Assembly (NCBI GenBank): GCA_964531285.1
Contig: CAZHDI010000009.1
Location: 1 to 60,651, forward strand
From: CAZHDI01 sp964531285
GTDB lineage: Bacteria > Pseudomonadota > Alphaproteobacteria > JAJFIK01
Direction of reading: 5' to 3'
DNA length: 60,651 nt
Positions 45,493 to 54,418 of this stretch are shown piece after piece. Made by a program: the position numbers and the translations under genes. Numbering within the stretch: the stretch's first letter is position 1; every line of letters starts with the position of its first letter. The notes below the pieces were generated by a model that was not told the origin of the DNA, did not search any database, and was given only the letters and a program-made list of their open reading frames with translations.

Positions 45493-46125
45493 TCAGCCGT
45501 CGAAGCTGGAGGAGGGATTGCCGATCACAGTCAGGAATTCGCGCCGCGTCATCGGGTTCTGGCGGAACTCGCCCAGCATGGTGCTGGTGACCATGGACAC
45601 GCCGGGTTTATGAACCCCGCGGGTGGTCATGCACTGATGCGCCCCCTCGACCACGACCGCAACGCCGGCCGGTTCCAGCACGGACTGGATGCAGTTGGCG
45701 ATCTGCGCGGTCATTTTTTCCTGCACCTGGAGGCGCTTGGAGTAAGTCTCCACCACGCGCGCCAGCTTGGAAATCCCCACGACGCGATTGCGCGGCAGAT
45801 AAGCGACATGGACCTTGCCGATGATCGGCGCGAGGTGATGTTCGCAGTGGGACTCGAACCGGATGTCCTTCAGCGTGACCATCTCGTCGTAGCCTTCGAC
45901 TTCCTCGAAGGTGCGCTGAAGATATTCGTGCGGATCCTCCGAATAGCCGCGGAACCAGTCCTCGAACGCCCGGGCGACGCGCGCCGGCGTGTCCAAGAGA
46001 CCTTCCCGGCCGGGATCGTCGCCGGCCCATTTCAGCAGCGTGCGAATGGCCGCTTCGGCTTCGTCGCGGGTGGGACGCTGGTCCGCCTGCGCATGGTCAA
46101 TGATAGCGATGGTATTTCTCGACAT
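45493..46125 (-). CDS. folE: GTP cyclohydrolase I
   Basis: Encodes 210 residues. It makes dihydroneopterin triphosphate for folate and related pterins. The zinc and catalytic motifs are intact: HCEHHLAPIIGKVHVAYLP, GISKLARVVE and HQCMTTRGVHKPG. The N-terminus DQRPTRDEAEAAIRTLL is typical of FolE type IA. It is alone in its unit, with a structured gap to trkH downstream. Confidence 0.96.
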   Translation of the reverse strand: MSRNTIAIIDHAQADQRPTRDEAEAAIRTLLKWAGDDPGREGLLDTPARVARAFEDWFRGYSEDPHEYLQRTFEEVEGYDEMVTLKDIRFESHCEHHLAPIIGKVHVAYLPRNRVVGISKLARVVETYSKRLQVQEKMTAQIANCIQSVLEPAGVAVVVEGAHQCMTTRGVHKPGVSMVTSTMLGEFRQNPMTRREFLTVIGNPSSSFDG

Positions 46126-46232
46126 TTATTGGCTCCACCGTGGTCTTAGCATGCCTGCGGCGAGGCGGTTAGCCAAGAATAGCCGCAGGCGGCGTGCTTA
46201 TCGTAAATGGAGCGCCCCGCGCGCGGGTCCAA

Positions 46233-47450
46233 TCACAAACGTTTTTTCTTCAGGATCCCAAGGGCTTGGTCCAAATCGGCCCACAGATCCGCGGGATCTT
46301 CGAGGCCCACCGACAACCGAAGCATGCCCTCGCCAATGCCCAATGCCGCACGCTCCGCCGGGTGCAAACGCCAGTGGGTCGTCGTGGCGGGGTGGGTGAT
46401 CAGGCTTTTGGCATCGCCCAGATTATTGGAAATACCGATCAGTTTGAGCGCGTTCGCAACTGCGAAAGCTTCCGCCGTGCCGCCGTCCACATCGAAGGCG
46501 ATAAGCGATCCCCCTGCGCTCATCTGACGGGCGGCCAGATCATGGCGCGGATGATCGGCGCGGCCCGGATAGAGCACGCGGCGTACGGACGGATGCCCGG
46601 CCAGACGGTCCGCGATCTCGGCGGCGTTCCGGCAATGGCGCTCGACGCGTAGATCCAAGGTTTCTAAACCCTTCAGCATAACCCACGCATTGAACGGGCT
46701 CAGCGAGGGGCCGGTGTTGCGCACGAAGTCGCGTAAATGGTCCAAAAGAAAATCCTTGGAACACAGAACGATACCGCCCAGACACCGGCCCTGGCCGTCG
46801 ATATGTTTGGTCGCGGAATAAGCCACGACATCGGCGCCGAAGGCCATGGGCCGCTGGAGGACCGGCGTGGCGAACACGTTATCGACGACCGTCCGGATGT
46901 TATGGGTCCGCGCGATCGCGCACACGTTCTCGATATCGATGATGTCGAGCGCCGGATTGGTCGGGCTTTCAAAGAAGAACACTTTGGTGTTGGGACGGAT
47001 GGCCCGGGTCCAGGCATCGAGATCGCCGCCATCCACCAGCGTCGACTCGACACCGTAGCGGGGCAGCAGGGTCTCGACGATATAGCGGCAGGACCCGAAC
47101 AGCGCGCGCGCCGCCACCACATGATCGCCCGCCCGCACCTGACACATCAGGGCCGCCGTGATGGCGGCCATGCCCGTGGCCGCCGCCAGACCGGTTTCGG
47201 CTCCTTCCAGAAGCGCCATGCGCTCCTCGAACATGGTGACGGTCGGATTCTCGTAGCGCGAATAGGTGTAACCATCCGCCTCGCCGGTAAACCGCGCCTG
47301 CGCGGTTTCCGCGCGGTCGTAGACAAAGCCGGAGGTGAGATACAGCGCCTCGGCGGTCTCGCCGAAGGGCGAACGGGTCTGGCCGCCGTGGACAAGCTGG
47401 GTCTGCGGGCGCCAGCGCGACGGACGAACGGCGTTGAGGGTGTTTGACAT
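46233..47450 (-). CDS. metZ: O-succinylhomoserine sulfhydrylase
   Basis: Encodes 405 residues. It makes homocysteine directly from O-succinylhomoserine and sulfide with PLP. Cys/Met-metabolism signatures are YTYSRYENPTVTMFEERMALLEGAE, the PLP lysine in AYSATKHIDGQGR, and VDNVFATPVLQRP. The style is MetZ rather than MetB or MetC. A SAM-II riboswitch lies about 90 bases upstream, so translation should fall when S-adenosylmethionine is ample. GAGGAGAC before the ATG is the ribosome site. Confidence 0.94.
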   Translation of the reverse strand: MSNTLNAVRPSRWRPQTQLVHGGQTRSPFGETAEALYLTSGFVYDRAETAQARFTGEADGYTYSRYENPTVTMFEERMALLEGAETGLAAATGMAAITAALMCQVRAGDHVVAARALFGSCRYIVETLLPRYGVESTLVDGGDLDAWTRAIRPNTKVFFFESPTNPALDIIDIENVCAIARTHNIRTVVDNVFATPVLQRPMAFGADVVAYSATKHIDGQGRCLGGIVLCSKDFLLDHLRDFVRNTGPSLSPFNAWVMLKGLETLDLRVERHCRNAAEIADRLAGHPSVRRVLYPGRADHPRHDLAARQMSAGGSLIAFDVDGGTAEAFAVANALKLIGISNNLGDAKSLITHPATTTHWRLHPAERAALGIGEGMLRLSVGLEDPADLWADLDQALGILKKKRL

Positions 47451-47540
47451 CGAACGGTCTCCTCGCCGGCTTAGCGTCGGAATGCTGCTGGGCAGGGGCG
47501 GGGATGGGAGACCTTGGGAAAGGACCGCATTCGGCCCCGG

Positions 47541-47640
47541 CCTTTTAGCGTGTCAGGAAGCCCGCATGAAACTGCGGACCGTCCGGTGCACCGGACTTCG
47601 TGGAGCCGCAAGCCGGCCGGCACAAATCACCCCACGAGCT
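47541..47640 (-). ncRNA. SAM-II (metA-type) riboswitch with enlarged loop
   Basis: Read on the minus strand, the conserved parts are in order: P1 5' strand TCGTGG (near 47637), GTGATTTG (47630-47623), CCGG segments, GCTTGC (47613-47608), P1 3' strand CCACGA (47603-47598) and GCTAAAAGG (47549-47541). This matches the SAM-II consensus as I know it. Between P1 and GCTAAA there are about 48 bases, including a 16-base palindrome (47581-47596) and a hairpin CCGCA/TGCGG (47562-47577), whereas typical members have roughly a dozen. metZ is the downstream gene. Confidence 0.85.
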
Positions 47641-47737
47641 TTTCATAAAGGCTGAGCGGTTCCGCGCTGTCAAGCCGATCCGCCCGCGCAAAGCGCAGTG
47701 GGCCGGTTCCCCGGCATGCGTGGGGGCTGACCATCGG

Positions 47738-48784
47738 CTAGCCCGCGACTTGTCCAAGCGCGGGCCAGAACAGATAGGTCAGATAGCTCAGATAGGCGAG
47801 AAACAGAACCAGACCCAGGCGGCGGCCGATCCATTGACGGTGCAGGATCACCAGAAAGAAGATGACGAGCGAGGCCGCCGTCATGATCGCCAGATCCCAG
47901 ACGATCCGGCTCTTCATGCCCTCGAAGGGTTTGATCGAGCCCAGTTCGATGGTTCCGCCCGCGACCAGCGTCGTCACCCCCACGATCGACAGAATGTTGA
48001 AGATATTGCTGCCGATCACATTGCCGATGGCCATGGCATGCTGGCGCTTGGCGGCGGCGGCCAGCGTCGTCGCAAGTTCCGGCAGCGAGGTTCCAAAGGC
48101 AATGAGCGACAGGCCGATCATGCCCGGCGAGATCGCCGTATGGGCTTCCGCCAATTGCTTGGCGTACAGAACGGTCACCTCGGCCCCGAGCGACAGGCCG
48201 ATAACGGCCAGAATGATGGTCGACCAGGTGTAAAACGGCGTGGCCGGAAGACCGAACGGCAGAGGCGCGTTGGCGACCTCCTCAACCTCGCCGGTCAACA
48301 GGGCGCAATCGACGCGCCGCGACTGGATATAGCAGAAGGTCAGATATCCGGCGAGCGCGGCCAGCAGGATCACGCCGTCGCTCACCGAAATGCCGCCGCC
48401 GAGCCATGCCAGCACCAGAAACAGGACGGTCACGGCGATCATGATCCCGACATTCTGGCTCAGCACCACGTCCTTATCGATGGCGATACGGAACAACATG
48501 GCCGGTAGGCCCAGCACGAGCAGCACATTGCAGATATTGCTGCCGATGACATTGCCGATGGCGATGCCGGTTTCCTGGTTGAGGGCCGAGGAAATCCCGA
48601 TCACCAATTCCGGTGCGGATGTACCGAACGCCAGGACCGTCAGTCCCAGGATCGCCGTGGGGATGTTATAGCGCCGGGCCAGATGGACCGAGCCTGCGAC
48701 CAGGAAATCACCGCTGAGGACCAAAACGACCAGCCCGCCCATGATCCAAAAGGCAGGTTCTAACGTCACGAGCAGGTCGGGCAT
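47738..48784 (-). CDS. Calcium/sodium antiporter (CaCA family)
   Basis: Encodes 348 residues with about ten spans and the two inverted alpha-repeats: LTVLAFGTSAPELVIGISSAL ... IAIGNVIGSNICNVLLVLG and GLSLIAFGTSLPELATTLAAA ... MAIGNVIGSNIFNILSIVG. These carry the ion-binding acidic residues. It resembles YrbG-type exchangers that move Ca2+ against Na+ or H+. It stands alone between the metZ leader and the M20 gene. Confidence 0.93.
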   Translation of the reverse strand: MPDLLVTLEPAFWIMGGLVVLVLSGDFLVAGSVHLARRYNIPTAILGLTVLAFGTSAPELVIGISSALNQETGIAIGNVIGSNICNVLLVLGLPAMLFRIAIDKDVVLSQNVGIMIAVTVLFLVLAWLGGGISVSDGVILLAALAGYLTFCYIQSRRVDCALLTGEVEEVANAPLPFGLPATPFYTWSTIILAVIGLSLGAEVTVLYAKQLAEAHTAISPGMIGLSLIAFGTSLPELATTLAAAAKRQHAMAIGNVIGSNIFNILSIVGVTTLVAGGTIELGSIKPFEGMKSRIVWDLAIMTAASLVIFFLVILHRQWIGRRLGLVLFLAYLSYLTYLFWPALGQVAG

Positions 48785-48827
48785 CGATACTGGACCTCAT
48801 TTCCGTTGATCTTGGCACGCGAAAACA

Positions 48828-48857
48828 GGCGGGCCAGCGCACCAAGTCTGGCCCGCC
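48828..48857 (-). terminator. Intrinsic terminator-like hairpin after the M20 amidohydrolase gene
   Basis: A perfect 10-bp stem (GGCGGGCCAG / CTGGCCCGCC) with a 10-base loop lies just past the stop codon of the minus-strand amidohydrolase gene. On the minus strand it is followed by TGTTTTCG, a short T-rich tract. It fits a terminator between that gene and the antiporter gene. Confidence 0.65.
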
Positions 48858-48874
48858 CGCCGTTAAGAGCGGGA

Positions 48875-50197
48875 TTACTCCGCCGTGTCGAGAAATTCGA
48901 GTGTGGCCGCCGTCATCGCCTCGACGCCGGACAGGATCGCCGGCTCCGGCGTGATCTTGAACAGCGGCGAATGATGGCTCGGCGCGGTCGCCAGCTCATC
49001 GGCGGGCGTCCCGCCGACCCCGAAATAGACGCCCGGCACGGGCGGTTCAGTCTGAACGAAATAGGCGAAATCCTCCGCCCCCATCCCGGTGCGGGCGCGG
49101 AAGGTCATCATGTCCTCGCCCAATTGCGCCACGATGGCGGCGCGGGCCCGGGCGGTCGCCTTCGGATCGTTCAGGGTCACCGGCGTCGATTCCGTGGACA
49201 GAATGACCTCGGGCAGTTTGTCGTCCGGCAGTCCGGCGGCGCGCCCGGTGTTTTCCGCGATCCGCTTGATGCCCGCGAGCAGGGTCTCGCGCACGCTCTC
49301 ATCGTTGGAGCGCACGGTAAGCTGCAACTCCGCCCGGTCGGAAATGATGTTGTGTTTGAGGCCGGCATTGAACGCGCCGACCGTGACGACGCCGGGCTGA
49401 AGCGGCGGGATCTCCCGCGAAACCAGGGTCTGCAGGGCCAGGACGATCTGCGCGCCGATCACGATCGGATCCTTGCCCAGATGGGGCGAGGCGCCGTGCG
49501 CGCCGACGCCGTGGACGATGATGTCCACGCTGTCGGAACTGGAATAGGCGAGGCCCGGTTCGACCATCACCTTGCCCGCTTCGAGCAGGCTGGAAACATG
49601 GAACGCAAGGGCGACATCGGGACGTCCGAACCGCTCGTAAAGGCCGTCGTCCATCATCGCGCGGGCGCCGCCCAGGCGCTCTTCCGCCGGCTGAGCGATG
49701 AACAGTACCGTGCCGCGCCAGCTGTCTTTCAAATCCGCAAGCCGGCGGGCCGCGCCGATCAGCGCGGTGATGTGCACATCATGCCCGCAGGCATGCATGA
49801 CCGGCATCTCCACGCCCTTGAAGTTTTTCTGGCGCTTGGTCGAGGCGTAGGGCAGGCCGGATTTTTCCTCCACCGGCAGCCCGTCCATATCGGCGCGGAT
49901 CAGCACGGTCGGCCCGTCGCCGTTCTTCAGCACCCCGACGACTCCGGTGCCGCCGACCCCTTCGGTCACCTCAACGCCGGCCGCCCGCAGTTCCTCGGCA
50001 ATGCGCGCCGCGGTCTCATGCTCGACATAAGACAGTTCCGGATTTTCGTGGAAATGGATGAACAACGGCTCGAGATACGCGTAATCCGCGCGGACCGCCG
50101 CGCTCAGCGCGGTATCGGACGCCAGCGCCGGCATGCCGAAGATGCACAATAGTCCTGCAAGGCCCGCTGCCCGCAGGGCCGTTCCGATCCGCTTCAT
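48875..50197 (-). CDS. Secreted M20-family amidohydrolase (hippurate hydrolase-like)
   Basis: Encodes 440 residues from the ATG at 50197, with GAAGGGGT just upstream; an ATG five codons earlier is possible. A signal peptide (hydrophobic about 8-23, cleavage near ALA) sends it to the periplasm or outside. The M20D pattern is clear: HFHENPELSYVEHETAARIAEEL, IRADMDGLPVEEKSGLPYAS, MHACGHDVHITALIGAARRL, and the late GMGAEDFAYFV. It should cleave N-acyl amino acids or small peptides. It stands alone, diverging from the DUF2157 gene. Confidence 0.9.
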   Translation of the reverse strand: MKRIGTALRAAGLAGLLCIFGMPALASDTALSAAVRADYAYLEPLFIHFHENPELSYVEHETAARIAEELRAAGVEVTEGVGGTGVVGVLKNGDGPTVLIRADMDGLPVEEKSGLPYASTKRQKNFKGVEMPVMHACGHDVHITALIGAARRLADLKDSWRGTVLFIAQPAEERLGGARAMMDDGLYERFGRPDVALAFHVSSLLEAGKVMVEPGLAYSSSDSVDIIVHGVGAHGASPHLGKDPIVIGAQIVLALQTLVSREIPPLQPGVVTVGAFNAGLKHNIISDRAELQLTVRSNDESVRETLLAGIKRIAENTGRAAGLPDDKLPEVILSTESTPVTLNDPKATARARAAIVAQLGEDMMTFRARTGMGAEDFAYFVQTEPPVPGVYFGVGGTPADELATAPSHHSPLFKITPEPAILSGVEAMTAATLEFLDTAE

Positions 50198-50346
50198 GGC
50201 ATACCCCTTCATGCCGCTGTCACAATCCCTTGGCCCATGATGGCCGCGCGATCCGGTCGGTGCAACAGCCGTACACCGCAGGGGCAAACGTTCCGCTTTG
50301 TGGGGAAATCGCTTATGGTGCCCGCCAAATGTAACAGGGGATCGCC

Positions 50347-51651
50347 ATGCGCCCTCCGCTTTATGTCAGGCAGCTCCAGGAGGACCTGGACCGCTGGGTC
50401 GCCAAAGGGCTGATTGCGGCCGATCAGCGCGGCGCCATACTCGATGATATCGAGGCCGACCGGGGCCGCCCGACCACCGACTGGCTGGTGCTTCTGGGGG
50501 CCATCTTGATCGGCGCGGGCGCGATCAGCTTCGTAGCCGCGAATTGGGACGGGATTCCGCGCGGTGCCCGGCTCGCACTGCTCGGCACGGCGCTTATCCT
50601 GTCATACGCGATCGCTTGGGGCTTTTTACGCGCAGGGCGGGAGCGGATCGGCCAGGCCTTCGTGCTTCTGGGCGTGGCCATGTTCGGCGCCTCGATCATG
50701 CTCTTAGGGCAGACTTATCATTTCAACGCCGATTATCCCGGCGGCATCATGCTGTGGGGGATCGGCGGGCTCGCGGCGGCCGCGCTCGTCCCGTCGCGTA
50801 CCGCGCTCGGCTTCGCCATGATCCTCGGTCTGACCTGGACCTATGTGGAGTCGGTCGATTTCACGCCGGGGGTTCACTGGGCCTATATCCTCTATTGGCT
50901 GGCCGCCCTGGCGCTGGTCTATGCCTTGCGCTGGTGGGCCGGTTTCCATCTGGCGGTCCTGAGCGCGATCTTCTGGATCGCGGTGTCGGCCGAGGGGCTG
51001 GAAGAACTTGTGGGTCTGCCGGCGGTGCCGATCTCCTATGCCATGCTCGCCCTGGCCACGCTTTTGTTCGGCCTGATCCGCGAGGCCCGTCCCGCCCGCA
51101 TCGCGGTGACCTATGGCGCCGTGCTGTTCGCCGCGCTGATGGCCATCAGCTATGCCGATATGCTGGGCAGCGTTGGGCAAACGGTGGACCGTCCCGAGGG
51201 GTTTTTCGGACTAACGGCACTGCCGGTCGGCTTCTGGATCATCTGCGCGCTCGCGGGCGTGGCCGTTACGGTCACCTGGCTGCGGGGCCGGCTCCGGACC
51301 ATCGAGGCGGTGTTGGCCTATGCCATTGTGGGGCTTGCCGCCGGGGCGCCGGTCCTGTTCCCGGCTGTGGGCGGCCTTATTTACGTGGCCGAGTTCTGGC
51401 TCGGCGTGATCTGGCTGCTGGCCCTGGGCGTCGCGCGCCAGAACCGCGCGCTGGTGAATATCGCCATGCTGGCCTTCGGGGCGGGCGTGTTGATCACCTA
51501 TTTCCAACTGTTCCAATCGCTGTTCCAGACCGCGCTGGTGTTCGTTGTCGGCGGGGTGCTGTTCATCCTGCTGAGCTTCGCCATCGCCTGGGCCAACCGG
51601 CGCTGGACCCGGACCGCCGCGGATGGATCGGCTGAGGGAGGCGCGTCATGA
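50347..51651 (+). CDS. DUF2157-type polytopic membrane protein
   Basis: Encodes 434 residues. A soluble N-terminal segment (LQEDLDRWVAKGLIAADQRGAILDDIEADRG) is followed by about 12 membrane spans starting with DWLVLLGAILIGAGAISFVAANWDGIP, the DUF2157 signature. The biochemical role is unknown. It overlaps the next gene by ATGA, and the two form a recurrent pair. Confidence 0.88.
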   Translation: MRPPLYVRQLQEDLDRWVAKGLIAADQRGAILDDIEADRGRPTTDWLVLLGAILIGAGAISFVAANWDGIPRGARLALLGTALILSYAIAWGFLRAGRERIGQAFVLLGVAMFGASIMLLGQTYHFNADYPGGIMLWGIGGLAAAALVPSRTALGFAMILGLTWTYVESVDFTPGVHWAYILYWLAALALVYALRWWAGFHLAVLSAIFWIAVSAEGLEELVGLPAVPISYAMLALATLLFGLIREARPARIAVTYGAVLFAALMAISYADMLGSVGQTVDRPEGFFGLTALPVGFWIICALAGVAVTVTWLRGRLRTIEAVLAYAIVGLAAGAPVLFPAVGGLIYVAEFWLGVIWLLALGVARQNRALVNIAMLAFGAGVLITYFQLFQSLFQTALVFVVGGVLFILLSFAIAWANRRWTRTAADGSAEGGAS

Positions 51652-52220
51652 GCCTGATCCTGCGTCTTATCCTTCTGGTCGCGGCCAAGCTGGTGCTGCT
51701 CGGGGCCATTTTGGGCACCTATGCCTATGACATGCGCACCGGCCAGGAGATCGTCGTGCGCACCGAACCGGTCGATCCGCGCTCCTTGTTCCGGGGCCAT
51801 TATGTGATCCTGAACTACGCCTTCACCGAGGTCCCCGAGGCTGCGCTCGGCGAGGCCTGCGTGGACTATGGCGATGTGGTGTTCGTCACCTTGCGCGAGG
51901 CAAGCCCGATGGACTGGCGCCCGGTCGCGGCCTTTGCGGCCATGCCGGATGACGGCTTCGGCGCGGGGCGCGTGACCTTGCGCGGCATCGTCCAGCAGCC
52001 GCCCGATTGCGAGACCCGCGCCGGGGTTTTCCGGGTCGATTACGGCCTGTCGGCCTATTTCGCGTCGCCCGAGATGGCCAAGGATCTGGAGCGTCAGACC
52101 TGGAGCCGGGATCCGGAGCAGCGCCTGCCGATCATTCTGTCGGTGCCGCCGTCGGGCCGGGCGCTCATAAAGGGCGTCATCCATAATGGCGAGCGCTTTA
52201 CGGACAACGAAATCTTCTGA
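51648..52220 (+). CDS. GDYXXLXY-domain membrane-anchored protein
   Basis: Encodes 190 residues: one N-terminal span (about 8-27) and an extracytoplasmic domain that begins TGQEIVVRTEPVDPRSLFRGHYVILNYAF, where GHYVILNY is a variant of the GDYXXLXY motif (Asp replaced by His). It is translationally coupled to the DUF2157 gene, the usual partner, but the function is unknown. Confidence 0.88.
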   Translation: MSLILRLILLVAAKLVLLGAILGTYAYDMRTGQEIVVRTEPVDPRSLFRGHYVILNYAFTEVPEAALGEACVDYGDVVFVTLREASPMDWRPVAAFAAMPDDGFGAGRVTLRGIVQQPPDCETRAGVFRVDYGLSAYFASPEMAKDLERQTWSRDPEQRLPIILSVPPSGRALIKGVIHNGERFTDNEIF

Positions 52221-52249
52221 GCGGCGCCGAGTCGCCCTAGGGTGCTGCG

Positions 52250-53389
52250 ATGAGCGATCCCGATCCCCACGCCCCGCCGTCCCAAGCCGCTGGTGACGAC
52301 CGGCGTCAGAGCGGCATCCTGCCGGATACCGAACTCAGCCTCCTGGCCGAGGCGGGCGAGATCCTGGCCGATGCCCCGTTCGACGCGGACCAGATCCAGC
52401 CGGCGAGCCTCGATCTGCGCCTCGGTCCGGTCGCCTACCGGCTGCGCGCCAGTTTTCTGCCCGGGGCCGATTGCACGGTGGAGGCCCGGCGGCCCGGCCT
52501 CACCATGCATGCCATTGATCTGACCCAGGGCGCGGTGCTGGAGACCGGCTGCGTCTATCTGGTGCCGCTGATGGAGCGTCTGGCGCTGGGCACCAAAATC
52601 TCGGGCATCGCCAATCCGAAAAGCTCGACCGGCCGGCTCGATGTCTTCACCCGGCTGATCACCGATCACACGGTCGCCTTCGACCGGGTGGAAGCGGGAT
52701 ATCGCGGCCCGCTTTACGCCGAAATCAGCCCCCGGACCTTTTCGATCCTGGTGCGCGCGGGCTCGCGCCTCAATCAGCTGCGCCTGCGCCGGGGCTCGCC
52801 ACGCTTTGGCGACGCCAATCTGCGCCGCCTCCATGAGACCGAGCGGCTGGTGGATCTGGAACCCCATATCGACCAGGGCCTTTTTCTGCGGGTCGATCTC
52901 GACGGTCTGGGGCCGGACGGCGTGCTCGGCTACCGGGCCAAGCGCCATGCGGGCATGATCGATGTGGATCGCAAGAACGCTTACGATCCACTCGATTTTT
53001 GGGATCCGATCCAGCCGCGCGAGAAGGGCCGGCTTATTCTCGATCCGGACGAGTTCTATATTCTGGCATCCAAAGAGACGATCCACATTCCCCCCGATCA
53101 TGCGGCGGAGATGGTGCCTTTCGACCCGCTGGTCGGTGAGTTCCGCGTGCATTACGCCGGCTTCTTCGATCCCGGCTTCGGCAATTCCAATGCGGGGGGC
53201 GAAAATTCGCGGGCCGTCCTCGAAGTGCGCAGCCACGAAGTGCCCTTCGTGCTGGAAGACGGCCAAATCATCGGGCGCCTGGTCTACGAGCCCATGGCCG
53301 GCCGGCCCGACCGGCTTTACGGGCGGGATATCGGCTCGCATTACCAGCGGCAAGGGCTTAAACTGTCCAAGCATTTTCGTCTGGGTTGA
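52250..53389 (+). CDS. dcd: dCTP deaminase, tandem two-domain form
   Basis: Encodes 379 residues, nearly twice the single-domain Dcd. Two dUTPase-like folds are visible: the first has QIQPASLDLRLG, NPKSSTGRLDVF and GYRGPLYAEI; the second has PDEFYILASKETIHIP and HYAGFFDPGFGN-GGENSRAVLEV. This longer form occurs in alphaproteobacteria and should turn dCTP into dUTP for thymidylate synthesis. The first 20 residues are a variable extension. tRNA-Gly follows after 100 bases. Confidence 0.88.
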   Translation: MSDPDPHAPPSQAAGDDRRQSGILPDTELSLLAEAGEILADAPFDADQIQPASLDLRLGPVAYRLRASFLPGADCTVEARRPGLTMHAIDLTQGAVLETGCVYLVPLMERLALGTKISGIANPKSSTGRLDVFTRLITDHTVAFDRVEAGYRGPLYAEISPRTFSILVRAGSRLNQLRLRRGSPRFGDANLRRLHETERLVDLEPHIDQGLFLRVDLDGLGPDGVLGYRAKRHAGMIDVDRKNAYDPLDFWDPIQPREKGRLILDPDEFYILASKETIHIPPDHAAEMVPFDPLVGEFRVHYAGFFDPGFGNSNAGGENSRAVLEVRSHEVPFVLEDGQIIGRLVYEPMAGRPDRLYGRDIGSHYQRQGLKLSKHFRLG

Positions 53390-53489
53390 TGCAGGCGCGT
53401 CTTGCAAGCAATTGGAAATCCACCAATTTTCGAATTGGATGACATTGACTCCAACTGTGCCGGTAGCGGATATAAGGCGAACCTGCCTC

Positions 53490-53563
53490 GCGGGTGTAGC
53501 TCAATGGTAGAGCAGCAGCTTCCCAAGCTGACGACGAGGGTTCGATTCCCTTCACCCGCTCCA
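53490..53563 (+). tRNA. tRNA-Gly (anticodon CCC)
   Basis: A full cloverleaf can be drawn: acceptor GCGGGTG/CACCCGC, D arm GCTC-GAGC, anticodon loop TTCCCAA with anticodon CCC (reads GGG), T arm GAGGG/CCCTT with TTCGATT, and an encoded CCA end. The first anticodon-stem pair is G-A rather than Watson-Crick. The sulfotransferase gene starts 21 bases downstream on the same strand. Confidence 0.95.
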
Positions 53564-53583
53564 GCCGCTCCCGGAGACCAGCC

Positions 53584-54288
53584 GTGATCATTTCGCACGC
53601 GCACCGCTTCATCTTTATCAAGACCGGTAAGACTGCCGGAACGAGCATTGAGGTTGCCCTCAACAAGATCTGCGGGCCGGACGATATCTGCACCCCGCTG
53701 GGCAAACGCCTCACAGACCGCTCCACCCGCCCGGGCGAGGCGGAGTTGGAGCCGCGCAACTTCCAGGGCTTGTTCTGGCCCGCGATCCGGCCCGGCATGC
53801 CCTTGGCCGTGATGCAGCGCGAACTCAAGGATGCGGTGCGCCGGCGGAAATATTTCAACCACATCACCGCGGAACTGGTCCGTGCGCGGATTGGGCGGCG
53901 GGTCTGGAACAGCTATTTCAAATTCTGTTTCGAGCGCAATCCGTGGGACAAGACGGTCTCGGCCTTCAATTGGGAGCGTTCCCGGCTCAACGTGCCGCAG
54001 GAGTTCAGCCGGTGGATCGAGATGCGTGAGCCCCCGAGCCATGTGGACCGGTATTCCGTGGACGGTGAAATCGCCATGGATTTCATCGGCCGGTTCGAGG
54101 ATCTGGAAGGCGATTTCCGTAAGGCCCTGGGGATGATCGGTGTGCCGACGGTGCCGGACCTGCCGCGCACCAAGGCCGGTTTCCGCGCCGATCAAAAGCC
54201 TTATCGGGAATACTATGACGAGCGGACGCGGGAGATTGTCGCCCGGCGCTGCTGGCGGGAGATCGATTTGTTCGGCTACGAATTTTAA
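53584..54288 (+). CDS. Sulfotransferase-family protein
   Basis: Encodes 234 residues from a GTG preceded by GGAGA. The PAPS 5'-phosphosulfate motif KTGKTAGTSIE is at about residues 13-23 and the 3'-phosphate motif FERNPWDKTVSAF lies mid-protein, as in membrane-less bacterial sulfotransferases that modify carbohydrates or surface polymers. The acceptor is unknown. It sits directly behind a tRNA gene and before a strong terminator, a place where transferred genes are common, but I found no second copy of the tRNA 3' end to support integration. Confidence 0.82.
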   Translation: MIISHAHRFIFIKTGKTAGTSIEVALNKICGPDDICTPLGKRLTDRSTRPGEAELEPRNFQGLFWPAIRPGMPLAVMQRELKDAVRRRKYFNHITAELVRARIGRRVWNSYFKFCFERNPWDKTVSAFNWERSRLNVPQEFSRWIEMREPPSHVDRYSVDGEIAMDFIGRFEDLEGDFRKALGMIGVPTVPDLPRTKAGFRADQKPYREYYDERTREIVARRCWREIDLFGYEF

Positions 54289-54313
54289 CACGCCGTGTGC
54301 TCAGAGGCTTTTT

Positions 54314-54339
54314 GGAAATGCGCTGTAAGGCGCATTTCC
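54314..54339. other. Hairpin after the sulfotransferase gene
   Basis: GGAAATGCGC (54314-54323) and GCGCATTTCC (54330-54339) form a perfect 10-bp stem with a 6-base loop, 26 bases past the stop codon and ahead of the intrinsic terminator at 54362. It lacks a T-run. Confidence 0.55.
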
Positions 54340-54361
54340 GAGTGCCTGCGGTCCGCCAAAC

Positions 54362-54394
54362 AAAAAGCCACCCGCTTGACCCGGGTGGCTTTTT
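54362..54394. terminator. Bidirectional intrinsic terminator
   Basis: A perfect 13-bp stem (AAAAAGCCACCCG and CGGGTGGCTTTTT) with a 7-base loop CTTGACC gives a T-run on both strands. It lies between the plus-strand sulfotransferase and the minus-strand 631-residue gene and should stop both transcripts. Confidence 0.93.
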
Positions 54395-54418
54395 CGATCA
54401 TCGCGCGGGGCCGGCGGC

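Noticed and set aside
53490..54288. tRNA-Gly as the attachment site of an integrated island
   Set aside because: No integrase gene and no second copy of the tRNA 3' end were found in the window.
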